A DNA stretch of 64,000 bases from Ensifer sp. MPMI2T (GCF_004827385.1 NZ_SRXN01000017.1:1-64000); one strand, 5' to 3'. Counted from the stretch's first letter, positions 1 to 10,045 are shown. Made by a program: numbers and translations. Notes: generated by a model not told the origin, from the letters alone.

Positions 1-50
1 AACCTCGGCCAAAGCCGAAACAAACACGCCGCAAACAGCGACACTTTTAA

Positions 51-1020
<970 letters not shown>

Positions 1021-1614
1021 TCCGGATAAACTCACCCTCGCCGCATGACAGGTCGCCGCCTGCCCGGCAACGGCGTTTGCAGAAGAATCGGAAATCCCGG
1101 TTTATGAATCGTTTGTCCGCAAGTTGGAATCGGATGAGCGCAATTCGAAATGAGTTGCGGGCACGTTGAGACAAGTGGAGATGACGTGCCGGATAGCAAA
1201 CGCGGTTCGTGAATCGAACTCTCAGAGGCTGGAATCGGAAATATGGAAGTCGGAATCAAACGACCACAATTTGTCTCAACGTGCGGGCAGGTTGAGATGA
1301 CGTGTCGACAACCTCACTAAAATCGTGTCAGCCGTCCATGCTCATCCTCGACGGAGGCGGAGACCGTGGCCGCGCGTAAGGCGAAGCGGCGGTGGCTGCA
1401 AATGTTAGAATTGCACCATGATAAGCGGCGGGATTCGTGAGGATCAATGCAGGAAGGCGTCGCGGCGTTCACGCTGCCGAACTCGTCGTCCTCGACGAGC
1501 CGGCCCAATACGAATGACCCGATGGCGTGCAGGATAGCAACGGTCAGCCTCGAGAGGGATACCGCCGCTGTGACGATCGGATTTGCCGCCGCCCGCTTTT
1601 TTGGGCGATTGGCA
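1021..1614. other. No recognisable gene; repeat-bearing spacer
   Basis: Between the recombinase relic and the first small gene I see no reading frame with credible start, ribosome site and family resemblance. The only structure is the inverted repeat at 1161-1284 and several scattered GGAATCGGA-like words. A minus-strand frame overlapping the end of the next gene can be read to 1317 but has no support. Confidence 0.5.
1161..1284. repeat. 14-bp perfect inverted repeat with flanking 11-bp direct repeat
   Basis: GCACGTTGAGACAA at 1161-1174 is the exact reverse complement of TTGTCTCAACGTGC at 1271-1284, 96 bp apart. The 11-mer GAGATGACGTG follows the left arm at 1178 and occurs again just after the right arm near 1293. 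The arrangement resembles ends of a small insertion element or a recombinase site, but no transposase lies between the arms. Confidence 0.6.
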
Positions 1615-1911
1615 TCAAAAGTAAGACTTGGCATTCGGGCCGACATATTCAGTCCTGAAACCGTCGCTCCGCGCCTTCCGGATAAATGCGTTCGCTCCCG
1701 CAAGATTTGTTTCGAGCACGTTCGCGCCCGCGCTCCCGACGCCAAAGTTCGCCTCGAACCAGTAGCTTGCCCTTGTCGACAGAAGGCTGACCCTCCAGCT
1801 TCGCTCCTCCTGTCTCTCGACGCGGAAATCGGCGTCGGGGGTGGTTGGATTGTTCCAGTTCGCCGGGTTCTGCTGAATTGCATGAGTGGAAGCTGTCCTT
1901 GGGTCGGCCAT
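1615..1911 (-). CDS. Small protein of unknown function
   Basis: A 98-residue frame starts at ATG 1909-1911 with a strong ribosome site, AGGAGGAGC, about 6 nt upstream; a GTG two codons earlier is too close to that site. The protein is polar with an Arg/Ser-rich middle and an aromatic segment (RASYWFEANFG) followed by an Ala/Gly-rich tail. No signal peptide or membrane segment is visible. I do not recognise the family. The good Shine-Dalgarno and normal composition argue that it is expressed; its neighbours are decayed, so it may be cargo of the lost element. Confidence 0.55.
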   Translation of the reverse strand: MADPRTASTHAIQQNPANWNNPTTPDADFRVERQEERSWRVSLLSTRASYWFEANFGVGSAGANVLETNLAGANAFIRKARSDGFRTEYVGPNAKSYF

Positions 1912-1968
1912 ATTCACGCTCCTCCTGTTTCATCGTTGCTGGGGATTTGGATGTTGCGATGCTCGCGG

Positions 1969-2151
1969 TCACTGCTCAAAAGGCGCGGCGAGGTGCGCTT
2001 CATCGACGATCTCAAAGTGGCGTGGAGTGAGAGCGCGAATTATCTTCTCCTCCTGCAGCGCCTTGAGCATGTGGGCAAGATTAGTTGTGGCGCTGCCGGT
2101 ATATGCCGCCAATGGTCTTGCCTTCTCCAAAGAGGGTCGAGCCGGCGTCAA
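1969..2151 (-). pseudogene. Possible Crp/Fnr C-terminal (HTH) fragment
   Basis: The minus-strand frame contains LAAYTGSATTNLAHMLKALQ and then EIVDEAHLAA, spaced like the helix-turn-helix and the final strand of Crp/Fnr regulators. Only about 60 residues are readable, from a weak TTG-type start, and no cyclic-nucleotide-like effector domain is visible upstream. It could be a relic of a regulator related to those at 2572 and 17474, or chance resemblance. Confidence 0.28.
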
Positions 2152-2571
2152 AATGTCTCACGCGCCCGAACCCACGCAGACTCCGCTCCATGCTTGCCGG
2201 TTGCCGTTCGGCGTCCAAGCGCACCGGCGGAGCCGGTCGACTTGTATACTATCGTAATCTTCCTCTTGGACATGTAAGGCCTCGGCTACGCAGAAAATAG
2301 GCGTGAATTGATCGCGCACGAGCCGGGGCCGGTCTTTGAGGCTAATCAAAATGATGCGAATAAACTACTTTTCGCCAGTCGCAGCAGCGAGGACATTCTT
2401 AAAGGTTGTGAATTTACTGTCGAGACTATTATGGTGAGCGGCGCTGCATTACTATTATGGCGCTGTTACGGACTGTAACAAATTCGCGAATATTTTGACG
2501 CAAAAGTCATCTTGGAGTCACGCAGAAGCGCCCAAATCCGTCCGTTCAATTCGAAGAGGCGGAGAAATCTC
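2152..2571 (+). promoter_or_regulatory. Promoter region of Crp/Fnr gene with TGTTAC palindrome
   Basis: About 420 bp without a credible gene, becoming AT-rich near 2340-2500. It holds the perfect palindrome TGTTAC-N5-GTAACA (2464-2480) and TGAC-N6-GTCA (2496-2509). The second is not a correctly spaced FNR box. GTAAC words also occur as a 10-bp direct repeat upstream of the response regulator at 17617, suggesting a shared operator. Confidence 0.45.
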
Positions 2572-3222
2572 ATGAGCCTTCAGCTAGTCGCCGGGCATCA
2601 GGCGCGTGTCGCCCCAGCCGTTCCTTTCGCTTCCGAAACGCAGAGTCTATCGTCGCTGTTCAGCAGGCAACCGGTGGAGCGTATCGCCGCAGGCGCGGCC
2701 GTCTTCTGGGAGGGGGACCAGGCCAACCATATCTTCGAAGTCGTTGAAGGCACCTTGCGGGCTCTCCGGATTCTGAGTGACGGCCGTCGCATCATCATCG
2801 GCTTCCTGCGGCCCGGAGATTTGCTCGGCGTCTCGCTGAAGGATCACTATCTCTACACGGTCGAAGCCATAACTCCGGTCGAACTACGCCGCTTTTCGCG
2901 GCATCGCTTCGAGAGCGAAAGCGCGCGAGCGCCGCATCTCAAGGAGCAACTTTTCTCCCGCCTCTGCGACGAGATGGCGGCGGCCCAGGATCAGATGGTT
3001 CTTCTCTCGCGCAGGAGTGCGGACGAAAAGGTGGCTGGTTTCCTGCTGATGATGGTACGTGACCAACGGGAGAACCGGCGTCCGGTCGTTGAACTGCCCA
3101 TGACACGGCTCGATGTTGCCGACTATCTGGGCCTGACGATCGAAACCGTCTCGCGGACGATCACGAAGCTCGCAGGCAACGGGGCATCGCGACGGTCGGG
3201 CGTCACTCGATCGCCATCCTGA
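2572..3222 (+). CDS. Crp/Fnr-family regulator (FixK/FnrN type), C-terminus frameshifted
   Basis: ATG 2572 follows AGGCGGAGA with 7-8 nt spacing and gives 216 residues. An N-terminal cNMP-like beta-barrel (about 45-145, with GDLLGVSLK), a dimer helix and a helix-turn-helix with ETVSR are visible. E-x-x-S-R is the FNR/FixK recognition-helix signature for TTGAT half-sites. No FNR-type N-terminal Cys cluster is seen, so direct Fe-S oxygen sensing is unlikely. After TITKLA, near 3178-3184, the frame shifts: the neighbouring frame continues GIATVGRHSIAILKMD to a stop at 3300-3302, matching the paralogue at 16725-17474. The encoded protein keeps the helix-turn-helix but loses the normal last wing. 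This may be inactivation or a sequence error. Confidence 0.85.
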   Translation: MSLQLVAGHQARVAPAVPFASETQSLSSLFSRQPVERIAAGAAVFWEGDQANHIFEVVEGTLRALRILSDGRRIIIGFLRPGDLLGVSLKDHYLYTVEAITPVELRRFSRHRFESESARAPHLKEQLFSRLCDEMAAAQDQMVLLSRRSADEKVAGFLLMMVRDQRENRRPVVELPMTRLDVADYLGLTIETVSRTITKLAGNGASRRSGVTRSPS

Positions 3223-3328
3223 AGATGGACGCGGTGATTGCTCTTGCGAGGGGGGATTGCGATGACGGCGCGCCGCGCAGTGCAAGATATGCCAGGGCAT
3301 GAGGCCCGATCGATACCGCATGGTATCG

Positions 3329-4060
3329 TCACGTTCTTCGGTGGACCTTTGTCGCGAAAACGTAGCCTACTCCGCGGACGGACTTTATCCGTCGCGGATC
3401 TCGCGGATCGTCTTCCACCTTTCGCCTGAGGCGTGTGACCTGAACGTCGATCGCGCGATCGAATGCCTCCCGTGTGCGGCCGCGTGTCTGATCCAGGAGA
3501 AAGTTGCGCGTGAGCACACGACCCGGATTGGTGATGAAGGCCATCAGCAGGTCGAATTCGCCGGTGGTGAGTTCGATCCTTTGCCCAGAGGCCGACATCA
3601 ATTGGCGGCGGTCCGCATCGAGCACCCAACCATCGAACTGGAAGACGTTGATAGCGGCTACCTCTGTCAGTGCATTGGGCATTGCCCGCTGCGATCGTCT
3701 CAGTACGCTTCTGATGCGCGCCAACAGCTCACGCAGGTTGAACGGCTTCGATACGTAGTCATCTGCCCCCATCTCCAGCCCGATGATACGATCCAGGTCG
3801 TCGTCGCGCCCGGAGATGATGATGGTCGGAATCCGAAAATTCGCGTCGATCTCGCGTACGAGCTCCAACCCGTTGCCGTCCGGAAGTCCGACGTCGAGCA
3901 GCACGAGGTCAATCGATGGCGACAGCACTCTGCGCAACTGCGAAACGTTGCCGGCCAGGCTGACGCGAAATCCCTCTCCTTCGAGATAGCGCGAAAGCAT
4001 GGAGCGAATCCGCGGATCATCGTCGATGACGATCAGGTGCGCCATCAATGCTTTATCCAT
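3329..4060 (-). CDS. OmpR-family response regulator
   Basis: A receiver domain (about 8-122) carries the acidic triad IDDD, phosphoacceptor Asp56 in LVLLDVGLP and the conserved Lys in YVSKPF. A winged-helix Trans_Reg_C domain follows, with GEFDLL and the terminal KSVRGVGYVF. I start at ATG 4058-4060 (MDKALMAHL); a second ATG at 4045 aligns better with the paralogue at 17617, and neither has a strong ribosome site. The gene converges with the Crp/Fnr gene and diverges from the FixL-like kinase at 4356, its likely partner. The same three-gene set recurs at 15-18 kb. Confidence 0.9.
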   Translation of the reverse strand: MDKALMAHLIVIDDDPRIRSMLSRYLEGEGFRVSLAGNVSQLRRVLSPSIDLVLLDVGLPDGNGLELVREIDANFRIPTIIISGRDDDLDRIIGLEMGADDYVSKPFNLRELLARIRSVLRRSQRAMPNALTEVAAINVFQFDGWVLDADRRQLMSASGQRIELTTGEFDLLMAFITNPGRVLTRNFLLDQTRGRTREAFDRAIDVQVTRLRRKVEDDPRDPRRIKSVRGVGYVFATKVHRRT

Positions 4061-4355
4061 TTCCAGCCAAAGACTTAGGTCGTCCAATTCGAGGGCGTTC
4101 GAGCGATCGGATAACACAGCGTTCGTGTCGCGCTTTGTCCGGCGTCAAACTGGCTACGCAGTTTCCTGGTGTTCGCCTGAGTACCCTGCGTACCGGACCG
4201 CGTTATGCGTGCATTGTCGTCTGCCCCCCAGCCGTATCCAAGAGAAGAGGGCAATCTTGCGTTGGATCAATTTCGAAGAACCGTATTCGGGCTAGACCAA
4301 TGTGTTGCAGGACTATTGCCAGTATCGCGCCGTCCGCGCGGGAAGGTCGCCATCG

Positions 4356-6995
4356 ATGAACAAATCTTCGTCAACAGCCGCTGCCGCAGATGGGACGTCG
4401 GACCTCGCCAGCGCCGGTGTGTCCTTGAGGTCGCGCGAGCGACCCGCGTCAACGTTTTTCCTGGTCTTTGCCGCGGCCCTCGTCCTACCGGTGCTGCTCT
4501 TTGCTTCATTCCTGGCCTGGACGCATGTCAAGGCAGAGCAGGCGCGCGCGGTCGCGTGGGCGCAGTCGTTGGCACGCGAATTGTCTGTTTCGATCGATCG
4601 CGAGCTGGCGGGACCCGGGTTCGTTCTGGAAGCGCTTGCGACCTCCGACGAACTCCAACGGGGAGATCTGGAGAGTTTTCATGACAGAGCGTCGAAGATA
4701 GCGCGTGCGCTCGGCGTATTCATCGTCGTTCGCGCTCCAGGAGAACCGCGGCAACTCCTCAACACGTCGGTACCGTGGGGAACGGCGCTGCCGGTCGTAA
4801 GTCCCGAGATTCCGCGTTTCGACGAGCAGGTTTTGCGCGAGAAGAAGCCCGTCGTGACGAGCGCCTTCGTAGCCCCTTTGCAAAAGCATCTGATGGTCGG
4901 CGTGATCGTTCCGGTGTTGCGTGACGGCGAAGTCATCTACTTTCTCTCGCTCGGCATGCCCGTCGAGCGGCTGCAGCCGGCCCTGAGCCAGGCGAGACTT
5001 GACGAGGGCTGGCTTGCGGCCGTCACCGATTCAACGGGCACGATCGTCGCGCGCTCGACCGATCCGGGTCCTTTTGTCGGCCGGAAGGCGCCGGCCGAGT
5101 GGATGTCGCGAACCTCCGGCATGGAAGGGCTATGGCGCGGAAGAAACCTCCTGGACGTGGATGTCGTCGCGGCCTACGCCCGATCGCTCGAGACGAATTG
5201 GTATACGACAGTCAGCGTCCCCGTTTCGGTACTCAACGCGCCGGTCTGGCAGGCGCTCGCCTCGGTCCTGACGGTCGGATTTCTGCTTCTGCTCGTATCG
5301 ATCGCTATGGCCTATTGGGCCGCTTCTCGTCTCGCCCGCGCTATCGGCGCCCTTCAGAGTGCCGGGCTCGAGCTGGAGCGGAACGAACGCGTCTCCGTCG
5401 TCGCGACCCCAGTGCGCGAGATCAACGAGGTTGGGCGCGTTATTGCTTCAGCCGCGACCGAGGCTCAACGGCGCGAGGCCCACCTCCGCTCGATCCTGGC
5501 AACGGTTCCAAGCGGGATGGTCGTCGCCGACAGCCGGGGAAGAATACAGTCGTTCAGCGCCACCGCCGAGAGACTCTTCGGTTTTGCGGCGAGCGAGATG
5601 TGCGGGCAGAACGTCAGCATGCTGATGCCGGAGCCGGACAAGACCGCCCATGACGGATATATCGACCGCTACCTCAAGACCGGCGAACCCCGCATCATCG
5701 GCACGGGCCGCGTCGTCCTCGGTCGGCGCAAGGACGGCAGCGCATTTCCGCTCGAACTCCACGTCGGCGAGGCGGAAGTCGACGGCGTAAGGCTGTTCAC
5801 TGGCTTTCTGCAGGACCTGACGGAGAAGCGTCGCGTCGAGCAGGAGTTGCGCCAGACGCAGAAGATGGAAGCAATCGGCAAGCTCACGGGCGGGGTCGCC
5901 CACGATTTCAATAATCTGCTGACGGTCATCAAGGGCAACCTCGAAATGCTCGAGGCGAAGGTTGACGACAAATACCGCGTCTGTATCGATGAGGCACAGG
6001 AGGCGGCCGACCTTGCGGCCCAGTTGACCTCCAGTCTGCTCGCCTTCGGGCGGCGCATGCCGCTCAACCCGCAGCTTTCCGACGTCGGCGAACTGATCGC
6101 AGCCACTGGCGACCTGCTGCGCCGGACGCTGGGGGAGACGATCGTGGTCCGCACGGGTATTAGAGGCGGGTGTCGCGCAGTTGTCGACGAAGGCCAGTTG
6201 AAGAACGCGGTCCTGAACCTTGCGATCAATGCGCGAGACTCAATGCCCAAGGGCGGAACCTTGGCGCTGGAGGTGAGCAAGGCCGAGCTTGACCGGGACT
6301 ATGCGGTCGACCATCCGGAGGTTCGCCCGGGGCAGTATGTCCTGGTAGCCGTCAGTGATACCGGGACCGGGATGAGCCCAGAAATCAGGGAGCATGCCTT
6401 CGAGCCCTTCTTCACCACGAAGCCGCAAGGGTCCGGCACAGGTCTGGGGCTGAGTTCGGTCTATGGCTTCGTTAAGCAATCCGGCGGACACGTCGCGCTC
6501 TACAGCGAGGAAGGTCAGGGCACGACGGTGCGGATCTATCTTCCATTGGCCATCGAGAAAAGCGCCGAAACGACGGAGACTGCCGCCATCCCAAACCTGC
6601 CGAAGGGCGACGACGAACTGGTGCTTGTCGTCGAAGACGACGAGCGAGTACGGCGCGTGACGGTCGCACGGCTCGAGTCGCTCGGCTACCGCGTTCTTCA
6701 GGCAAGCAACGGACCGGAAGCGCTTTCTCTGCTTGAGCGGACGCCTGGGGTCGGGCTCCTGTTTACCGACATGGTCATGCCGGGCGGCATGACCGGTGCC
6801 GAGTTGGCTGCCGCTGCGCGCCAGCGTTACCCGGAGATTCCCGTTCTCTTCACGTCCGGTTATGCCGGACCGGAGATTACGGGACAGGCGAATAGCCGTG
6901 TGGGCGCGTGGTTGAGGAAGCCCTACACAGCCTCAGATCTGGCTTGGGCGCTTCGACGCACTCTGACGAAGGAGGAAAGTGCTTCCGTTGGCTAA
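4356..6995 (+). CDS. Membrane-bound FixL-like hybrid histidine kinase (heme PAS, receiver)
   Basis: ATG 4356 follows GGAAGG by 9 nt; 879 residues. Membrane segments near 30-55 and 300-326 bracket a periplasmic sensor of about 240 residues. A PAS domain (about 375-505) closely follows FixL: His432 in AHDGY matches the proximal heme ligand, and GTGR supplies the Arg that FixL uses for oxygen signalling. The kinase core has His516 in [11 protein letters not shown], then N-box NLAINARD and GTGLGL. A C-terminal receiver has Asp805 in LLFTDMVMPGG. The expected role is oxygen (and periplasmic) sensing and phosphorelay to the divergent OmpR-type regulator. Heme binding is inferred from the motif; the receiver could act as phosphate sink or relay. 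Confidence 0.92.
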   Translation: MNKSSSTAAAADGTSDLASAGVSLRSRERPASTFFLVFAAALVLPVLLFASFLAWTHVKAEQARAVAWAQSLARELSVSIDRELAGPGFVLEALATSDELQRGDLESFHDRASKIARALGVFIVVRAPGEPRQLLNTSVPWGTALPVVSPEIPRFDEQVLREKKPVVTSAFVAPLQKHLMVGVIVPVLRDGEVIYFLSLGMPVERLQPALSQARLDEGWLAAVTDSTGTIVARSTDPGPFVGRKAPAEWMSRTSGMEGLWRGRNLLDVDVVAAYARSLETNWYTTVSVPVSVLNAPVWQALASVLTVGFLLLLVSIAMAYWAASRLARAIGALQSAGLELERNERVSVVATPVREINEVGRVIASAATEAQRREAHLRSILATVPSGMVVADSRGRIQSFSATAERLFGFAASEMCGQNVSMLMPEPDKTAHDGYIDRYLKTGEPRIIGTGRVVLGRRKDGSAFPLELHVGEAEVDGVRLFTGFLQDLTEKRRVEQELRQTQKMEAIGKLTGGVAHDFNNLLTVIKGNLEMLEAKVDDKYRVCIDEAQEAADLAAQLTSSLLAFGRRMPLNPQLSDVGELIAATGDLLRRTLGETIVVRTGIRGGCRAVVDEGQLKNAVLNLAINARDSMPKGGTLALEVSKAELDRDYAVDHPEVRPGQYVLVAVSDTGTGMSPEIREHAFEPFFTTKPQGSGTGLGLSSVYGFVKQSGGHVALYSEEGQGTTVRIYLPLAIEKSAETTETAAIPNLPKGDDELVLVVEDDERVRRVTVARLESLGYRVLQASNGPEALSLLERTPGVGLLFTDMVMPGGMTGAELAAAARQRYPEIPVLFTSGYAGPEITGQANSRVGAWLRKPYTASDLAWALRRTLTKEESASVG

Positions 6996-7144
6996 CTCCT
7001 GTGCTGGTGTCGTCGCCCGGAACCTTGGTGATCTTGAACCAATTAACAGTGCAAATTGCATATGCTTATAACGCTCGCTGGCATCGACGCGAAAGGACTG
7101 CGGTTGAGCTGCCAATCGGCGCTCTGACGTAGTGGGAGATGGCA

Positions 7145-7459
7145 ATGCGGATAACAATCGTCTTAATGATTGCCGGCACCATTGCAGCGGTTCCGACGGC
7201 ACAGGCGCAGGACATCCACCGAGGGCGCCAGCTCGCGCTTGGGGTCTGCGCAGTCTGCCACGCCGTCCTCGCGAGTCAAGCTCGGTCGCCTGTTGCGGAT
7301 GCGCCGAGCTTCGAGGCGGTTGCGGCGACACCGGGAATGACGGCAGCGGCGCTTAACGTTTGGCTCACGGCCCAGGACCATCCGACCATGCCGAACATAG
7401 TACTCTCGCAGACCGATGTGCAGGACGTCTCGGCCTATATTCTCAACCTGCGGGAATAG
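7145..7459 (+). CDS. Small periplasmic c-type cytochrome
   Basis: A 104-residue protein with a cleavable signal peptide (ends near TAQAQD) and one heme-c site CAVCH (Cys35, Cys38, His39). The axial Met is probably in TMPNIVLS, followed by a C-terminal helix. I prefer ATG 7145 because GTGGGAG lies 6-7 nt before it; the ATG at 7139 is too close. It stands alone on the plus strand beyond the FixL-like kinase. A second cytochrome of the same small type is at 9650-9973, which suggests both carry electrons under low oxygen. The partner enzyme is unknown. Confidence 0.88.
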   Translation: MRITIVLMIAGTIAAVPTAQAQDIHRGRQLALGVCAVCHAVLASQARSPVADAPSFEAVAATPGMTAAALNVWLTAQDHPTMPNIVLSQTDVQDVSAYILNLRE

Positions 7460-7573
7460 ACCGAACGACGATGGCGCAGCGGAACGGTGGTACCGGTCGC
7501 GACGGTTTCCGGCTCACGAACTGATTTCTGCACGCCTTTGGAGCTCAATGATCGGCATAGAGGATCTCTGGCC

Positions 7574-9196
7574 TCAGGCGCGATGAAGTTCCTTGCGGAT
7601 GAGTACCAGGGTCGGATCGTCGGGGTAGGGGACCGCGACAAAGCCCTGCTGCCGTTCGAGTTCGATTGCCTCGTGGTTTTCGCGGCTTTCGATCGATTCA
7701 AGAGTCTTCACGCCGCGGGCCTGGGCATAGCGGGCGACATGGCGCAGCAGTTCCCAGGCGATGCCCTTGTGCTTCTCTTCGGCGCGAACGGAGATCGCCA
7801 CCTCTGCCGTTGATGTCGACGGATCGCAGGCAACCATCGCCGTTGCAGCGATCGCCTCGTGACCGTCGGCAAAGGCAAGGAAGTTCTCCGTCAATTGATG
7901 ATCGACCCTCGTCATCGCGACGAGACGCTCGTGGCTCACCTCTTGAACGCCGCCGAGAAAACGGAAGCGCAGGTCTCCAGGCGTCACATGGGCGAAGAAC
8001 TCCGCCAAAAGCGTCTCGTCCTCTGGGCGGACCGGGCGAATATGAAGCACGAGCCCGGTTCGGGTCAGGAGATCGCAACTCCAGACGTCGGCAGCCCCGG
8101 ACGCGGATGAGCCGACCGTGCTCGGTTCTTCGGTCGACCGCGCTGGACGCGCTTCCGCGGCAATCTCGATAATCACCTTCAACGCCTGCGTGTTTGCGGC
8201 GCGGGAAAAGGTCTCGTAGGCATCGAGAATCCCGTCGAGGCTGAAGCGATGCGTGATCAGCTTCTTCGGGTCGATCTTGCCCGACTGCACGGTCTTCAGG
8301 AGCATCGGCGTCGTGACCGTATCCACCAGCCGCGTGGTTATGGAGATGTTCTGCGGCCACAGCTTTTCCAGATGCAGATCGGCCTTGACGCCATGGACGC
8401 CGACATTGGCGATGACGCCGCCGGGCGTGACGATCTCCTGGCAAAGCTCGAACGTGACAGGAATGCCGACCGCCTCGATCGCGGTGTCAACGCCCTTGCC
8501 TCCGGTCAGCGCCAGAACCTGCCTAGCGGCGTCTTCGCCGCTCGCCCTGACCGTCTGCGTCGCGCCGAAGCGTTTCGCCACGTCGAGACGGTTCTCGTCA
8601 AGATCGACCATGATGATCTCGGCTGGAGAATAAAACTGTGCCGTCAGCAGCGCCGCCAGCCCGATCGGCCCGGAGCCGACGATGGCGACCGTGCCGCCCG
8701 GCTGCACCTTGCCGTTCAGCACGCCGCATTCGAAACCTGTGGGGAGGATATCGCTCAGCATGACAAGCGCTTCCTCGTCGGCGCCGCGCGGGATCAGATA
8801 CAGGCTGGTGTCGGCATGCGGGATGCGGACATATTCGGCCTGGGTGCCGTCGATCGTGTTGCCGAGAATCCAGCCGCCGGTGGTGCAGTGGGAATACATA
8901 CCGCGCCGGCAATAGTCGCATTTGCCGCAGGAGGAGATGCAGGAAATCAGGACGCGGTCGCCGTTGGCAAACTGGGTCACCCCGACGCCCGTCTCCTCGA
9001 CGATGCCCACGCCTTCATGACCAAGGGTGCGACCTGGCGTGCAGGTCGGTACGTCGCCCTTGAGGATGTGCAGGTCGGTGCCGCAGATCGTGGTCTTCGT
9101 GACCTTCACAATGGCGTCGGTCGCTGTGGCTAGCGTGGGCATCGGCCGTTCCGCAAGGGATTTCCGTCCCGGTCCTTCGTAGACGAGAGCCTTCAT
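7574..9196 (-). CDS. Zinc alcohol dehydrogenase fused to a GNAT acetyltransferase
   Basis: ATG 9194-9196 follows GGGAGAA; 540 residues. Residues 1-345 are a zinc-dependent medium-chain dehydrogenase: catalytic zinc ligands Cys38, His60-Glu61, structural zinc Cys90, Cys93, Cys96, Cys104, and the nucleotide fold VGSGPIGLAA. After a Ser/Ala-rich linker (about 350-375) comes a GNAT domain of the Pat type (LHIRPVRPEDE, then FRFLGG and ENHEAIELERQQGF). Pat-type GNATs acetylate lysines of metabolic enzymes, so self-acetylation is a plausible but untested role. An exact FNR/FixK box lies 65 nt upstream, so microaerobic induction, perhaps for NAD regeneration by fermentation-like reduction, is likely. 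Confidence 0.92.
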   Translation of the reverse strand: MKALVYEGPGRKSLAERPMPTLATATDAIVKVTKTTICGTDLHILKGDVPTCTPGRTLGHEGVGIVEETGVGVTQFANGDRVLISCISSCGKCDYCRRGMYSHCTTGGWILGNTIDGTQAEYVRIPHADTSLYLIPRGADEEALVMLSDILPTGFECGVLNGKVQPGGTVAIVGSGPIGLAALLTAQFYSPAEIIMVDLDENRLDVAKRFGATQTVRASGEDAARQVLALTGGKGVDTAIEAVGIPVTFELCQEIVTPGGVIANVGVHGVKADLHLEKLWPQNISITTRLVDTVTTPMLLKTVQSGKIDPKKLITHRFSLDGILDAYETFSRAANTQALKVIIEIAAEARPARSTEEPSTVGSSASGAADVWSCDLLTRTGLVLHIRPVRPEDETLLAEFFAHVTPGDLRFRFLGGVQEVSHERLVAMTRVDHQLTENFLAFADGHEAIAATAMVACDPSTSTAEVAISVRAEEKHKGIAWELLRHVARYAQARGVKTLESIESRENHEAIELERQQGFVAVPYPDDPTLVLIRKELHRA

Positions 9197-9261
9197 CAAC
9201 TTTCTCCCTGGCACTGTTTGCGATCGATTACCGATTTTGCACACGCCCTCGCGATGGGGCT

Positions 9262-9275
9262 TTGACGCCGGTCAA
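9262..9275 (-). promoter_or_regulatory. FNR/FixK box upstream of the dehydrogenase-GNAT gene
   Basis: TTGACGCCGGTCAA fits TTGAY-N4-RTCAA exactly and is a perfect palindrome at the ends. It ends 65 nt before ATG 9196, a distance suited to a class II activator site near -41.5. The 9197-9649 spacer holds no other feature except the hairpin at 9483; one short minus frame with a hydrophobic stretch near 9560-9640 lacks a start. Confidence 0.8.
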
Positions 9276-9482
9276 CGCCTGGCGCCGCTTCAGCGAATCT
9301 CTGCTTCGCGGGGGCGTTTGACGCGCGCCACCCGCCTGGTCTGGGTGCAGACCATCTCGCGGCTTGCAAAAGGAGGCCCTCCGCGCCGGGACCGAGTGGC
9401 AAACGGCTCTCAATCGAAGTCACAGGGCCACGTTGTTGGGACGGTAAGTTCAGGCGGCAGTTTCGTCGCAGCATCACCGCGG

Positions 9483-9505
9483 GCGGGCGGCAATAAACCG
9501 CCCGC
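9483..9505 (-). terminator. GC-rich hairpin, possible terminator of the cytochrome gene
   Basis: GCGGGCGG and CCGCCCGC form a perfect 8-bp stem around the 7-nt loop CAATAAA. It lies about 145 nt downstream of the minus-strand cytochrome stop and upstream of the dehydrogenase promoter. There is no T-tract, so intrinsic termination is only possible, not sure. Confidence 0.4.
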
Positions 9506-9649
9506 GATTGTCGCAGCAGGGGGAGCGGCCCTTGTGGACGTCGCTTGACTGTTAGGGAGACCGTCGTGCCCGCTACGACAACGAAGATTGCTGTGGCGGC
9601 GAAAACGGGCCAGCCGGCAAACGCCGTGCCCGCTCGCGGGCCGGATCGG

Positions 9650-9973
9650 CTAAGGTCGTTGCGTCTTGATATACGCGACGAGATCGGCAATCTCGGAGCG
9701 TGTCAAGGAGAGATCGGGCATACGGGAGTGGTGGGGTGCGGCCAAGAAAACCGAAAGCCGGGCCTCGTCAAATTGCTCCGCTTGGCCAATCTGAGCGAAT
9801 GTCGGAACGGTGTCGGAGCCGCGAGGTTGCCCGGGTGAAACGACGTGACACTCGCTGCACCAGCGCTGGGCTATGCTACGCCCACGGGCGCGATCGGCCG
9901 CGGCGCTCTCGCCGATGACCGTCAGAACGAGAGCAACGCCAATGGCGCATTGGAGACCGCGCATTCGATTCAT
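9650..9973 (-). CDS. Small periplasmic c-type cytochrome
   Basis: A 107-residue protein from ATG 9971-9973 with a signal peptide ending around GESAAAD and one heme-c site CSECH (Cys39, Cys42, His43). The distal Met is probably in SRMPDLSLT and the C-terminal helix is DLVAYIKTQ. It is similar in size and layout to the cytochrome at 7145-7459 but clearly diverged. The ribosome site is weak (GGCGG); an ATG three codons later is also possible. No exact FNR box was found directly upstream. Likely a soluble electron carrier. Confidence 0.85.
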   Translation of the reverse strand: MNRMRGLQCAIGVALVLTVIGESAAADRARGRSIAQRWCSECHVVSPGQPRGSDTVPTFAQIGQAEQFDEARLSVFLAAPHHSRMPDLSLTRSEIADLVAYIKTQRP

Positions 9974-10045
9974 CTGCCGCCGAGTCCTATTGGTTCGCCA
10001 ACAACTGCGCGTTCGCGTCACTGGCTATGTTAACATCGATGCATC

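Noticed and set aside
1317-1636. Minus-strand frame continuing after the small gene at 1615, rich in Arg and Ala
   Set aside because: It overlaps the end of the better-supported gene, has no ribosome site and shows no family pattern.
2496-2509. TTGACGCAAAAGTCAT as an FNR box for the first Crp/Fnr gene
   Set aside because: The half-sites are TGAC-N6-GTCA, two bases too far apart for TTGAY-N4-RTCAA.
9560-9690. Hydrophobic minus-strand peptide (GWPVFAATAIFVVVAG) that could be a small oxidase subunit
   Set aside because: No start codon with ribosome site; it reads back into the cytochrome gene.
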